Source: Sphaerulina vaccinii (Eukaryota; Ascomycota; Dothideomycetes; Mycosphaerellales; Mycosphaerellaceae). Taken from it: a stretch of 64,000 nt of DNA. Location: positions 1,426,001-1,490,000 of the forward strand of contig JAKUDP010000003.1 of the NCBI GenBank assembly GCA_022570795.1. The letters run 5' to 3'. The notes beneath the pieces are model-generated. The model was not told the origin of the DNA, made no database searches, and saw only the letters and a list, made by a program, of their open reading frames with translations. Position 1 is the stretch's first letter, and each line of letters begins with the position of its first letter. Of this stretch, positions 1-10,888 are shown piece after piece. Position numbers and translations under genes: made by a program.

Positions 1-1450
1 GGTTTCGTCGTAGAGAGGCTTCGACTAGGTCGACTAGAACACTAGAAGCTAGTTCTATAACTATATATAGTAAGGAAGTTACCTGAGATCCCGGAAGCTA
101 CTAACGATAACAAGGAGATAAGGCTAGTAGTTTTATAGCCGAAATCAAAGGTACTACAAAAGACCTACAAGCTACGTCTAGCCCTACTACTAGCTAGCAA
201 CGACGAGGCGACGTTATCTACTAAAACTCTAGAGCTACTAAAGCCGAAGTTAAAGACAAAGGCTCGCAAGCTATGTCTAGCCCTACTACTAGCTAGCGAC
301 GACGAGATAGAAGAAGATGTCCTATTGCTACTAAAGCCGAAGTTAAAGACAAAGGCTCGCAAGCAATAGCTAGTCTTACTACTAGAGCCCGACGTTCTAG
401 CTATAGTAAAGACTCGCAAGTAGAAGTTACTCTACGACGACGATACTAATACGACGCTAGTATAGAAGATAGCTAGGAAGCATCTAGCCTCTTCTAGCAA
501 GAGTAAGAACATGCCTATAAAGACTCTCCTAGCCTTTCCTAGGTACGCTACTATACTAAAGAAAATTAAGATTCTACTAACTAATAATAGTTTCAAGAAG
601 GTCGATATAGTCGATATATTACTAAAGATATATATAGTCTATATCGACTCCTTAGGATATATATATATAAAGAAAGGTATAAAGGATAAGGATAATAGAA
701 CTATAGATATTAACTCTAGTATATTACTAGCTAAGGGCGACTTTGCAGAGATCGAAATTAATATAACTATATAGTAGCTTTAGGTAGCAGCCTTAGTAGC
801 ACAACGAGCACTAGCGAGATAGTAATATAATATAATTAAGAAGGCTATACTTAACTTTAACTAGTTCTATAATAGCGACTTCGAGCCGAAGTATATTAGC
901 GCTTACGTCGGGCCTATTTATAAGGAGTCTATAGACGCCGCGACCCTGCTCAACTAACAGGTCGCTATACTAAATATAGTTAACTAATATAGAGATAATA
1001 AGGAATTCCGAGAGTAGTTAGATAGATATATATTCCTATCTATTAATATAGACGACAAGGACGCTACGATGCTATATGCTACTAAGAAGATTACGAAAAT
1101 AGTTGAGTCTTATACAAACGCTAGCTTCGGCGAGTATATACTCGCTAAGGTTGCATCCGATATTACCGAGGAATCTAATAACAACTTCGAGTATTAGGCG
1201 AAGAAGCATTGAACTACTACCTATCTACTACAACTATACAAGCTTACTATATATCGATAATATACTTACGATATATTATAACAAGCTTATAAGACAAGTT
1301 CAAGCACCCCTAGAGGCAAGCTAGGACGGCAGCTCTACAAGGCTGTCTATGAAAACAACTACGGGCCTATCTAGTAGCTACTTACTAGAGACGACGTCCT
1401 ATCTTAATGCATTACGCATTTGGCGAGGAGAGAACTACTAGGGGTTAGGG
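1..1450 (+). repeat. RIP-degraded repeat / transposon relic
   Basis: This stretch is much richer in TA and CTA/TAG words than the rest of the window, and has no intact gene. In the plus frames long stretches read as protein broken by TAG and TAA codons, for example around 840-1200, at places where CAG or CAA would restore glutamine. That is the expected footprint of repeat-induced point mutation in ascomycetes. Positions 138-365 hold three in-phase copies of a repeat beginning GCCGAAG/GCCGAAA at 138, 243 and 336, the last two 93 bp (31 codons) apart and rich in Lys and Leu. The open piece at 511-774 is the longest surviving fragment. I see no reverse transcriptase, integrase or transposase motif and no terminal repeats, so the element class is unknown. 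AT content falls sharply by about 1500. Confidence 0.65.
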
Positions 1451-1738
1451 ACTTACGCAGATTGAGAGAGTACTATATACGAGGAATGGTATAGTCGCGA
1501 GGGCGCGACGAGAGCAAAAAAGCCGGCACTGTTACGTAAGAGCTTGGCACCTGACACTCAGCCTTACACCTTCCACTTAGATAGCAGACTCTCTCAATCA
1601 ACAATACTACTACACACGTCTTTGACACGCTTTCCTACCAAATGCCTTGCTGAGATGCGCACCAATTCATAAGAGCTCATAACTTTTGTGATATCTCATG
1701 CTGAATACACAGCACACTACACCAGTGCACTCTCTCGA

Positions 1739-2275
1739 TCAGCACTTCACCCCCTGCCCACTCGCATTCGTACAATCGTTACAAAAGATCTTTGCCTCGA
1801 AGAACTCCCCTTTACCATCGTCACTCAGCGTCTGGAATGTATATACCAGATCCTTTCCCGGATCATTGAATCTCTCAGCTTGTAACCTTGGATTGTTGTA
1901 CTTCAAGACATTGACAAGTACACCTCCATCCGTAATGTCTGGATCAAAGTGTACATCCAATTCCACACCTCGCTCTTCAGGCGTACATTTGACAACCCAT
2001 GAGTTGGGTTCGTAGGGCTTCAGATCGATTCCATGGCAAAAGGAGTCTTTCAAGGCGTCGACCACGTTGTCGTTATTGGTATCGTCCCAAAGACTTAGAT
2101 CCAGACGAGGATCTCGGGCGGCGCTTGCTGCATCTTGGTTGACAACGTTGATGGCCTCCTCAGCTGAGTTGGCACTTTTTGGGCCGTTGTGGAGGGTCGC
2201 GTTGAAGAAGATGCAACCTAGAGTTGAAGGTAGGTATGCTGTTGCCAGCAAGGCGAGAGCAGAGTAGTGGCGCAT
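1739..2275 (-). CDS. Small secreted six-cysteine protein
   Basis: The product has 178 residues. The first 20 form a typical signal peptide (Met-Arg-His start, Leu/Ala core, a Thr-Leu-Gly cleavage region), so secretion is expected. The mature part begins near Cys21 and contains six cysteines, with a closing F-C-N-D-C pair and a C-terminal Cys as the last residue, consistent with three disulfides. The middle is acidic and Asn/Asp-rich. No known domain is recognised. The ATG at 2275 is the only one giving a signal peptide, and no intron is needed. Its small size, secretion, even Cys count and position next to a RIP-degraded repeat match the usual profile of fungal effector candidates, but this is inference. 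It could equally be an ordinary secreted protein. Confidence 0.7.
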   Translation of the reverse strand: MRHYSALALLATAYLPSTLGCIFFNATLHNGPKSANSAEEAINVVNQDAASAARDPRLDLSLWDDTNNDNVVDALKDSFCHGIDLKPYEPNSWVVKCTPEERGVELDVHFDPDITDGGVLVNVLKYNNPRLQAERFNDPGKDLVYTFQTLSDDGKGEFFEAKIFCNDCTNASGQGVKC

Positions 2276-3261
2276 CTTTTTGACGTTTGTATTGATTGTC
2301 GGATCGAGGCGTAATCGAGAGGCATTCGAAAACCGTCCTTCTACACGAGATGTTATATCTGCTCATCATGCTGGCTGCTGGACCATGCTGTTGTCCGATC
2401 ACATCCGGCTACCTTGCGGCATAACCAGGCCACACGTGGTCGAGAATAGATCATCTACCTGGTGAGGCTACAATTGACTTCGAGACTGTGATGGGAATCA
2501 GGTCGATTCTGGACAGGGAGTGCCTGGTCATGCCAAGGTCGGCATATATCAGCGACGAAGAGCGGAGGAATTTGACAGTACTTCGCTTATAGGGAGAGTA
2601 GGTGTTTGGGAGAGAATTGTTAGCAGAGCAGGCTTCGCGTCTGAGTTGCCTCGCCGCATCACGAATATCAGATTACTCAGGTGTGTCCTCGAGTACTCAG
2701 CCAAACTGTTCTACAGCCGTGCTCTGGCATTCAGATCCACCTTCTGGATACGAGGCCAGATCTTTGCTCCACGCATTATAGGTGGTCTGATCCATCAGCC
2801 GTTTTCCAAGGCTTTTTGCTTGTGAACTTCCTGGCAGTGCTGGGCGAACCAGGTCGCGGGGAATAGCAATGGCCATGATGTCGGCAAAGCTGCAGAGAGG
2901 CATCATTAGCGCTTCCAAGACGGATTCTCATCTGGACCTCTATCATCAGGTGCTTGCCATACCAGGAATATCATAGTGAGCAAGATCATCTGGGGTCGAG
3001 AGAGAGAGAGAGAGAGAGGAGGAGGAGGAGAGTTTGAGAAATTGAGACTCGCTTTCGCAAAATGCTGACATAAGTGATTTCCAGTTTTCCTATATAGTAT
3101 ACCGTACTTTTGGGACTTCGCGAAACAAACGACGCGTCCATCTTTCTTCTGTCCTCGCGTCTGTCTTCGAAGTCAACATCTGGATCGCAACGCACAGGCA
3201 ATGCGAAGTGCGAGAGAAGGAGAAGGACGTGGAAGCTCTTCTTGTGACACTTCGGTGGCAC
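2276..3261. other. Intergenic, no supported gene
   Basis: This 986-bp gap separates the divergent secreted-protein gene and the UBA-like gene. Open frames here are short, overlapping and lack recognisable sequence. It contains one purine microsatellite (2999-3031). Promoters of both flanking genes presumably lie here; I see no clear motif. Confidence 0.5.
2999..3031 (+). repeat. (GA)n/(GAG)n microsatellite
   Basis: A pure-purine run of GA units passes into GAG units, about 230 bp upstream of the start codon at 3262. It may act as a promoter element, or simply be a slippage-prone repeat. Confidence 0.9.
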
Positions 3262-4797
3262 ATGGCGTCACGGACCGTCCTGGCCCTGCCACCAGCGATA
3301 CGCGCAGTGGCAGTTTCTTACGCGTTCGATGTGCGTATGTCTGTCAAAGACATTGCTGAACGTCTGAACGTGCAACAAGAGTCAGTTTCGGAGCTGCTAG
3401 CATTCGTGGTACTGAACGCAGAATTAACCAATCTTCTCGATCTTCTGCAGGTCCTGCAACGGCTGCCCGAGGAAGCCGAAGATGCTTCAGATGAACATAC
3501 CCATGGGCATATCAAGCAAGAAGTGATAGATTTGGACGCGGACGAGGCTGACAATGGAGTTGCGGGCCACGAGTCGATGAGGCAAAGTCCTGTGAGTCCA
3601 GCTTCGTCCTTGCTACCTGCGGCCGAGGATCAGGAGTCCACTGTCACAGAGAGAAGATCATCTGATCATGACCAAGACGGCTCAGAACTGGAAACGCAAG
3701 GGCGATCTGCAGAGCTTCCGAAGAGTCCTTCACCTCAAGCGCAGGACCACGAATCGACCGAGGGAACTACACTGATCGAACACAGAGAACCGGCCAAAAA
3801 GTTCACGCTAACCATACATCTTGTGGAGTGGACCGATTCGCACAAAAGCGCGTATCGCAAACAAAAAGAACGCATAAAGGTCACTCCGGTAGGGCGAGCT
3901 AAGCTCAGACATCATCACTCGAGCTAATTGCAAAGTGTATAGGATATCCAGATCTCCCGAATTCTTGAACTTGCCAGAAAAGCCTGGCGCATGCCTGACG
4001 ACGAGAAAGTACGTCTGGAGCTGCACGGTAGCCGTCTCGATCTTGATAAGCCTTTGCAGGCTTATCGAGACATTGTCTCTATCCCCAAGCATCTGAATCT
4101 CGTCCTTGGTGACTTCAAGCAATGGCGTTCAAGACAACCTATCCCAGACGTGAGCACGAGCTATGCGTCAGACAGCGATAGCGATAGCGATATCGGGACT
4201 GGAAGCTATGTCCCAGGTTGTGGCCTTTCGGCCGCTGCGTTGACCGCAGACTCCTTTGCAGCAGCTGCATCGATAGAAGCCGCCAGGGAACACGCTGCGC
4301 TCAACGTCAAGCGCGCCCTGGACAACGATGAACTAGTTGCGTCCGAGTCCTCCAAACGTACCAAAGCATCCCAGGAAAGCATACGTGGCCCTTCCCACCA
4401 TGAAATGGACTATCGCGGTGCGCATGGGATCTTGGACTTCAGTCTTCGACAGCAAGTGGAGAACATGCTTGATGTATTGAGTAGCAATACATCTGTTATG
4501 GGTTGTTTGCGTGCTTTGCAGATGACCAAGGGAAGCACAGAACAGGCTATCACATGGCTCGCAGATCAATCTCAAAGCTTACGCGCTACCTTGGAAGCTG
4601 AAGGGGCCGCAAGTGCTGGCCGTGATGCCGAGGAGACAATAACAGCGCCCATCAATATCAATCGCGGCGGCAGACCACCTGGACCCAAAGTCGTGCTGCG
4701 ACGGCCTGAAGCTGTCGACCGGTATTACTCTAAGGCAAAAGAGTGCCGCGATGATGCCGCTTGGTCGATTGGCACCCCAGATCGCAAGCAAAACTAA
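3262..4797 (+). CDS. Uncharacterised protein with UBA-like domain, two exons
   Basis: Exons 3262-3888 and 3943-4797 give about 493 residues. The 54-nt intron has GTAGGG donor, GCTAAT branch site and TATAG acceptor, and keeps frame. ATG 3262 is the first in-frame methionine. Residues 1-65 are helical with a helix-turn-helix-like stretch (S-V-K-D-I-A-E-R-L-N-V). An acidic, Ser-rich linker follows. The region across the splice junction resembles a beta-grasp-like fold only weakly. Near the C-terminus, a segment at about 4440-4560 with N-M-L-D-V-L, then C-L-R-A-L-Q and A-I-T-W-L-A-D matches the UBA pattern, so ubiquitin binding is plausible. The 3' end is uncertain. An alternative intron (4722-4843) would join to an exon ending at 4994 that encodes two CxxC clusters (C-A-P-C, C-A-R-C) typical of fungal Cys-rich tails. 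Confidence 0.6.
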
Positions 4798-4843
4798 CTC
4801 ATATTGGACGCATTGAAGAGACTGATGCCGGCACGGCGCGTAG

Positions 4844-4994
4844 CCCTGCTTGTGCTCCCTGCATTGAAAGAGGTGCTACTTGTCGTATATACACTGCGGC
4901 AGCGGAGATTCTATATGCTGGCAGGATTAGGAAAGATAATCGGCAGGTATGTGCTCGCTGCAGATTTGGCAACAGCCAGAAAGACTGCTACTAA
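4844..4994 (+). CDS. Possible Cys-rich last exon of the UBA-like gene
   Basis: This frame encodes P-A-C-A-P-C followed about 33 residues later by C-A-R-C and a final D-C-Y before the stop at 4992-4994. Paired CxxCx6-7C clusters at the C-terminus are common in uncharacterised fungal proteins. A strong branch-site match (CTAAC, 4794-4798) lies just upstream. The join from donor GTATTA at 4722 to acceptor TAG at 4841-4843 keeps frame, but the donor is weak. If this join is wrong, the segment is simply non-coding. Confidence 0.35.
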
Positions 4995-5476
4995 GTGGCA
5001 TCGCATACTGCATGCTCGCTGCAGCGCTGGGAAACTAGGAGAATGGTACTGTCACCTCAGCGTCCAACTACGCACGGGACAGGATCAACCATCGCCGCGG
5101 TCGAAGATGCAGTCGGTCGCTCTATACACAGGGTTGAAGCACAACAAACTGCGGGAATGGACAAGAGGAGCCAATCAGTCTCTTACTCTGCTATAGTACG
5201 CCGTACTATGACCTCACGGCTGGGCGCATGGCTCAGGTTGCTCGGTCTTTCTTGTGCATTGACACATCAGTCCATTCTGAATACGCACCGACATGTGGGA
5301 AAGCAAGGAAACCGGCGGCAGCGCTCAACGACTCTCATTGTGTGGCTTGTTACGACAATGACTACGCGCACTCCGCCATGAAGACACATGACTCCGCAAT
5401 AGCAGTGTATGTAGCTCCTGGTTGACCAGCAGTCGACAACGGCACTGGCTCAAGCTTTATCAACCCCCGCCAGATC
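4995..5476. other. Intergenic, no supported gene
   Basis: Short open frames only. One frame (5228-5425) has scattered cysteines but no start context or homology I can recognise. Confidence 0.4.
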
Positions 5477-7114
5477 ATGGCAGACCAGCGGATCACGGGT
5501 ATCAACTTGTCATCTGAGGGCGGCACACTGAAGCCACCAACCTTCGACGGACTGGACCATCAGAGATGCGCAGCTTTGCATAATCATCTGGTGGAAAGAG
5601 GCCTTAAAGAAAGTGGAGATAGAGCAGCAAGTACCAAGACCTGGTGGGAGCTATATGGCAGCAGTATCGAGTCCGTCTCGCAGAAGCTTCACCCTGTCGT
5701 TCAAGATTTCCTCAAACTTGCTTGGGTCTCTTGGGACGGCTCGTCTCAACCAGGACAGCTATTCTGGAACATTAGCAGTATTCCCAGCCCGGACCAGCTC
5801 TTCTCGAATGGCATCAATGAAGCCTATCGTGGTCTGGACACGCTCGACCACGATATATATGACGAGCGGGACCCCATCTATTATGACGCGTGTTCTCATG
5901 AAGAGGACGAACGTTCTGATGAAGATGCCAAGAAGGAAGACTCTATTGATGCATCACCTATAGACCTGGAACAATATCGATTTGTGACTGTCTATCAAGC
6001 TCAATCTTGTACTGGATCTGGACCTCCTCTCGGAGTCATCTACGATCAAAAGCTTCATCTGGCAGTCTTTGTTACATCGATCGAAGATCTCCCTACACTA
6101 CTGAATGGCCACAACACTAGCAAGCTGACTGCCTTGGAGTGCATACTCGATACATGGCATATACTGCTGGACCGAGGAAAGGTTGTGAAAAAGAATGGAG
6201 AGTGGCAGATGCAGGCCTTTGCTCCAGTTGATCAATCAGAAGCAGTCCGTGCTTGGAACGACCTAGTGGACGATATCGAACGTCGCATCGTGGATTGTGA
6301 CGAAAATCTTCTGGAAACAGGTCCCGTGCGAACACTTCTCGATCCTTCCGCGGCTGCATCTCTAGTACTATCAGGATTTCGACAAAAGTTCTTGACTACA
6401 GCATGGCGTCCTAGGTTTCAGTGGATTGCGCCCGGCATACGTGTGCCTACTTCAGATGAACTCGCGGAGAGAATCCAAGCTATGAACCAGGAACGAAAAG
6501 ATAAGCCAGGCATCTGGGAGAAGCCTTTGCTTCTCTTTGCCATCCCGTGACCGAACGCTGCAGACGACTCATACATATGGCCATCTCGTTATCGATCTAG
6601 GCTGACACAGCAAGTCGATCTGTCAGATGCAAACAGCGAACTCCTCTTCCCATTCGCCAAGGGCATCAAGCCTGATGGTCCATTTGCACCAGGTCTCTAT
6701 CTTTCCTCGACTGGAGAGAACGAAGAAGTGCCACATGCAGACGCATTTCGACTCCTTCTTCCATTCACTCTGGGCTCGAATGGCTTGACATACAGGCACG
6801 ACTTTACTTGGGAGCAAGGCGAGAAAGAAGTCATAGGCATCCTGGGACATAAATCATTCAACAGCTCGCCTCGGTATGCCGAACTGTATCAGATTGGCAG
6901 TGGAATTACTCGTGGTATTCCACGTCACGATGCACAGCTTGCTCAGCTGTTCCAAGCTTGGAAGCGGCAAGTGAGTTTCGGTGTAGGAGGATGGGGCCTA
7001 CATTTTGAGAATCCTGCGGGAATCATTGGCCAGATCGAGGGTGTATTCACTGGAGTTAGCATCATTGAAGAGTATGCTTCTTCTTTTCAACGATCTGGGA
7101 ACTATGAGATCTGA
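5477..7114 (+). CDS. Uncharacterised protein interrupted by one in-frame TGA (probable 54-nt intron)
   Basis: From ATG 5477 the frame is open to TGA at 6548-6550, then open again in the same frame to TGA at 7112-7114. The likely explanation is an intron, 6547-6600: GTGACC donor, CTCAT possible branch at 6567-6571 and CTAG acceptor. At 54 nt it preserves frame and removes the stop, giving about 527 residues. Alternatives are a nonsense mutation (CGA to TGA) or stop-codon readthrough, because the 17 codons of the putative intron also read as plausible protein. The product is Trp- and Asp/Glu-rich with no recognised domain, signal peptide or membrane segment. A Glu/Asp cluster sits at about 5900-5945. 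The function is unknown. Confidence 0.6.
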
Positions 7115-9698
7115 AGCTCGATCTGAAAGGGCTGCCATCCCAAGGTAAAACCGAGTCCGAATCAATCCTTCTGGTACGTTGACACAGAAGCATACGCAGT
7201 CGCTGACTGACAATCTCTATCCGCCCTTCGCCCTAAGACCCTAGATGAGCCGCATCCTGCTCAACGGAGCTCATATCAGTGGATGCGTATTGAAGACAAC
7301 ACCCGACATCGATTTTACTCTTGTCTCTCCTTCTCAAAATAGCCTCATACTTCGCCGGAGGCATCCTTACGCTGCTCACAGAGGTTCGAGCACTCTCCAC
7401 CTGTACCTCCCCGGTTGCTGTTGTGTTTCACAATCGCGATATTCAGAACCTGAATCACGGACAGGCATATCATAATGACCACTGGAGGCCAGAAGTCAGT
7501 CGTGTACCTCGTCTCATACGCGATTCCGAAACTCACCAAGCATAAGATTGACCCAAAATGGCAATGCGATCATATCGCATGCCTCCAGTCTGTGCTATGT
7601 CAGCTATCCAACACGATGGCAAAGGCAACGGTTCTTACACGTAGATCGGGAGTGTCACTATGCCGTACACCACTGTAGTCTCAACGTCAGATTTGGCCAC
7701 TTGGGAGAGGGAGAAGTTGCAAGACTCACAGACAAAGATGTTCCACCAGAATGGCCTTGGGAATAAACTTGAGCCATGTCGCTCCATGTTAAGACGAGTT
7801 TCGTTGAGTATGGTTATAAATTATGGTGCACGCTTGTTGATTATGATGAAGGATGTGGAGAGCAGAAGTGAGAACTTCGAATATCGGATGGGGCCATGGC
7901 TCTGTGTACCAGCCATGGAACTCACGCGGCTCACAATATTGGAAGGTATAGACAGTACACGACTTCCCGTTTCATGATTTGACGACTGCGAACATCACGA
8001 CAATACCTCGCGGCAGGCACTGGTCTCAAACTCTATACCTCCGTCTCTCTCGCTTCTTTTGCTCCATCATCATTCGGAAGTCTACAACGAGTCCAATAAA
8101 GGGTCGCAAGGGTCTGAGAAGGAGGCAGCTGGCTGCGGGAAGGAACTAGTACATCCCCAAACTCGCTTCTGGTGCCAGCATCTATACTTTTGCTTCGAGG
8201 ACTTTCTTGCGACCACCCCTCTCCAGATTCGGTGTCAATTGGTCCACAAAAACCATAATAGTTTGCAACTTAGACCTCTGACTCCTGTCTACTTGCACTG
8301 TCAATTCTCGACCGACACCAGGCTACCACAGGGAATGTAGCTAGTGCATCGACGACTACAAGTCAGGAGTCAGTAATGCATACGCTTTGTGATGCCGGTG
8401 TACAAGACTTACGGAGCACAATTGACACCCAGAGCGGATATGAAATCACTTCGAGAATCTGCAGACTGGTTGGTGCTTTGTCAGCTTGATGAGCAGGCCG
8501 TTACGGAGGCTGTAATGATACTCACAGGCAGAGCACGAGTACTGTGACACAATTGAGACCAACAACCTCCAGCACCCGGTAAGGGTTCATGTCCTTGCCT
8601 AAAGTGCTGACCTTACGATCTAGGCTTTTCCAGCACTCTCCACTTGTGACTTCAGGATTGCTTCTACGTGTTCTGCAATTCAGTAATGCAACCACCACCA
8701 GACATACTTCGAACATGCCTGCAGGTGAAGAGTCAGCTATGTATCATCCTCTCTGGCACTCTCCAGATGCGATTTCGACACTTACAGAGCACAATGACAC
8801 CCAGAGTGGCATAGTGATCACACCGCACAGATGAAGCCTAGACTGCATTAGCTATAGTTATCAAGCTAGTACGACTGGTACGCACACGTTGATCAGGAGT
8901 GACGCTAGGCAACACAACACTATAGGACAAGATCAGCTGTGCGCAAATGCCATTAAGAAGGTGATAAGACTCGCCCATCGTCACATCCATCCAGAATGGC
9001 AAAGGCAACCATATCGAGCCGTGTCGCGCCATCTTGGTGATATGAGCTTCGTGGAGCATACTTGCGAACTTATGGCAGAGACGGCTTTCTGATGTGGAGA
9101 GCCAAGAGTGAGGTGGGCAGTTTTGCGCTCTTGACTTATGCGGCACTTCCGACTTGCTATATGACAGAGTGGAGACCAGTCTGTCTACCATGGCTCTGTA
9201 TATCAGGCACGAACCTTAACACACTGAAGGCCGACAAGTCGATTGATACCGGCTTCTCACAGCAACGAATGTCGACTATGACAGCAGAGACGGGCTCCAA
9301 GTGATGTTGTAGTAGGGTCTGAGAACAGAGAGAAGTAATTCGAAAGTCCTACTACTCTGGCAGAGCTCTCCGAGATCCGAACTGCACTACGCAACCGCAA
9401 GCAGAGACAGGTTATGCCGTAGATTTCCATTTTTCTCGAGACTTGTACGAGCAGGGTCATATTTCACCGGCTCGAGAAGTGAATGCCTGGCAGGATGAAC
9501 ATTCACAGCCTTCCTATCCCTCACATGCTCACCTCACTTCATGATTCACGTCTCGAAACCTTATCTTGGACTGGCTGTCTTTCACTCCTCATCCTTCAAC
9601 ATCATAAGCGACTCTTCTAACCTTTCACACTAACCTGAAGACAAACATACTTCCCAATAAGGAACACTCACTCATCTATCCAAGGACAACCATCAGTC
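7115..9698. other. 2.6-kb gene-poor stretch with diverged duplicated remnants
   Basis: No intact gene is supported. Two segments, about 7385-7930 and 8630-9210, share scattered matching blocks in the same order: CAGCACTCTCCAC near 7388 and 8633, ...GAATGGCAA near 7552 and 8990, TTCGTKGAG near 7801 and 9049, GATGTGGAGAGC near 7852 and 9092, and CCATGGCTCTGT near 7894 and 9187. In the plus frames both read as related broken protein around a shared P-E-W ... F-V-E motif. A further pair, ACACCCAGAG, lies near 8428 and 8799. This looks like an old duplication of a now dead gene whose family I do not recognise. Confidence 0.5.
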
Positions 9699-10631
9699 AT
9701 GCCTCCCAAGAAGTTTCTCAGCGAGGAAATGGTAGTCGACAGCGACAGCGACTACGACCAGAAAGTACCGCAACACAAGGGTAAAGCTCGAGCAACTTCC
9801 AAGGCGACGAAGAAGCGCACAATGACGTCTGACGGTGCACCACCACCTCCACCCAAACATCAGAAGACTTTCCATCCACAACCAGCCAAGTTTCGAAGCA
9901 GGAAGGCGACGCGATTCGAAGACATTGACAAGGACGTACCGAGCACCCAGGAGCAGACCAGTAGCGAGGACGACAAGCCGACATCTTCAAAGAAGATTGT
10001 GGAACGAATTACCGGAGCCATGCCCGTGAGTCCGACAAACAGTGGTGGCGATCCTGTATTTATGCAGACGCTTAGGCAGCATCAGAAAATGTTGAGGCAA
10101 CAACAAGCAAACAATGGTGGCACTTCTGAGGTGAAGGTATTCGGTCATGTCCCAGGAACAGCGAAGACAGTTGACTTGCCACCGATGCTGGACGTCAAGG
10201 AGACGAGCAATCGCCGTGACCGGAATCCGCCTGACCTCGAGTGCGTCTTCCTTCTTGGCAGTCTCCAAGACTGGACTGGCCACAAAATTACTCAGCCAGA
10301 CCTCGTGGGCTTCCCGGCCGAAGGCCCAATCAAGAGTCCTGGTCTGTTGGAGTGGGGAGGAGACGTCAAGAAGTGGCGGAACTACATTCGTACGACCTGG
10401 AATCTGAAGGATTATAGCCTCTCTTTGTCATCCGTCTGGACGAGGATTGACGATTTCAAAGGACATGCCGTTTTCAAGCCTCCAAAATCTTGTATCTTTG
10501 AGAAGGATAAGGATACGGTGCATTCTTACGACGACTTCATAGCACGCATGAGTCATGATAAAGCCGCGAAGGCCACATTTGTGCTGAACTTCGAGCTTGG
10601 ACAGGAGGCGCTGGAGGAGATCGATGAGTAG
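9699..10631 (+). CDS. Uncharacterised Lys/Ser-rich protein, likely nuclear
   Basis: A single exon encodes 310 residues. The start ATG 9699 is preceded by a pyrimidine-rich leader. The N-terminal 110 residues are low-complexity with acidic serine clusters (S-D-S-D-S-D), basic patches suitable as nuclear localisation signals, and a short polyproline run. The C-terminal half is more ordered, with conserved-looking Trp residues (L-Q-D-W-T-G, E-W-G-G-D-V-K-K-W-R-N-Y). It ends in an acidic tail. I recognise no domain. It converges on the HET-domain gene with a 257-bp gap. Nuclear placement is inferred only from composition. Confidence 0.6.
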   Translation: MPPKKFLSEEMVVDSDSDYDQKVPQHKGKARATSKATKKRTMTSDGAPPPPPKHQKTFHPQPAKFRSRKATRFEDIDKDVPSTQEQTSSEDDKPTSSKKIVERITGAMPVSPTNSGGDPVFMQTLRQHQKMLRQQQANNGGTSEVKVFGHVPGTAKTVDLPPMLDVKETSNRRDRNPPDLECVFLLGSLQDWTGHKITQPDLVGFPAEGPIKSPGLLEWGGDVKKWRNYIRTTWNLKDYSLSLSSVWTRIDDFKGHAVFKPPKSCIFEKDKDTVHSYDDFIARMSHDKAAKATFVLNFELGQEALEEIDE

Positions 10632-10888
10632 GCTGATTGATCCGTCTCCACACGATCCCTGGGTCACTCGGTAACAGCGATGTGGTAAGCAGAGCCAGTA
10701 TGAGAAGTTCGCTTCGTCCGCTGACGCTTCCAGATCCTATGATGTGTTTCTTCTTGGCGCTTGAGATATTCAAGGCATTGCGAATTGCGAGGCTGCGGCC
10801 ACGGAATTCATTGCCAATGCGCTACTCAGGGAATGGGAGTGCGTGGCAAACGCATAGCCCCGGGCAGTGTAGTGGAACCTGCACCGAT

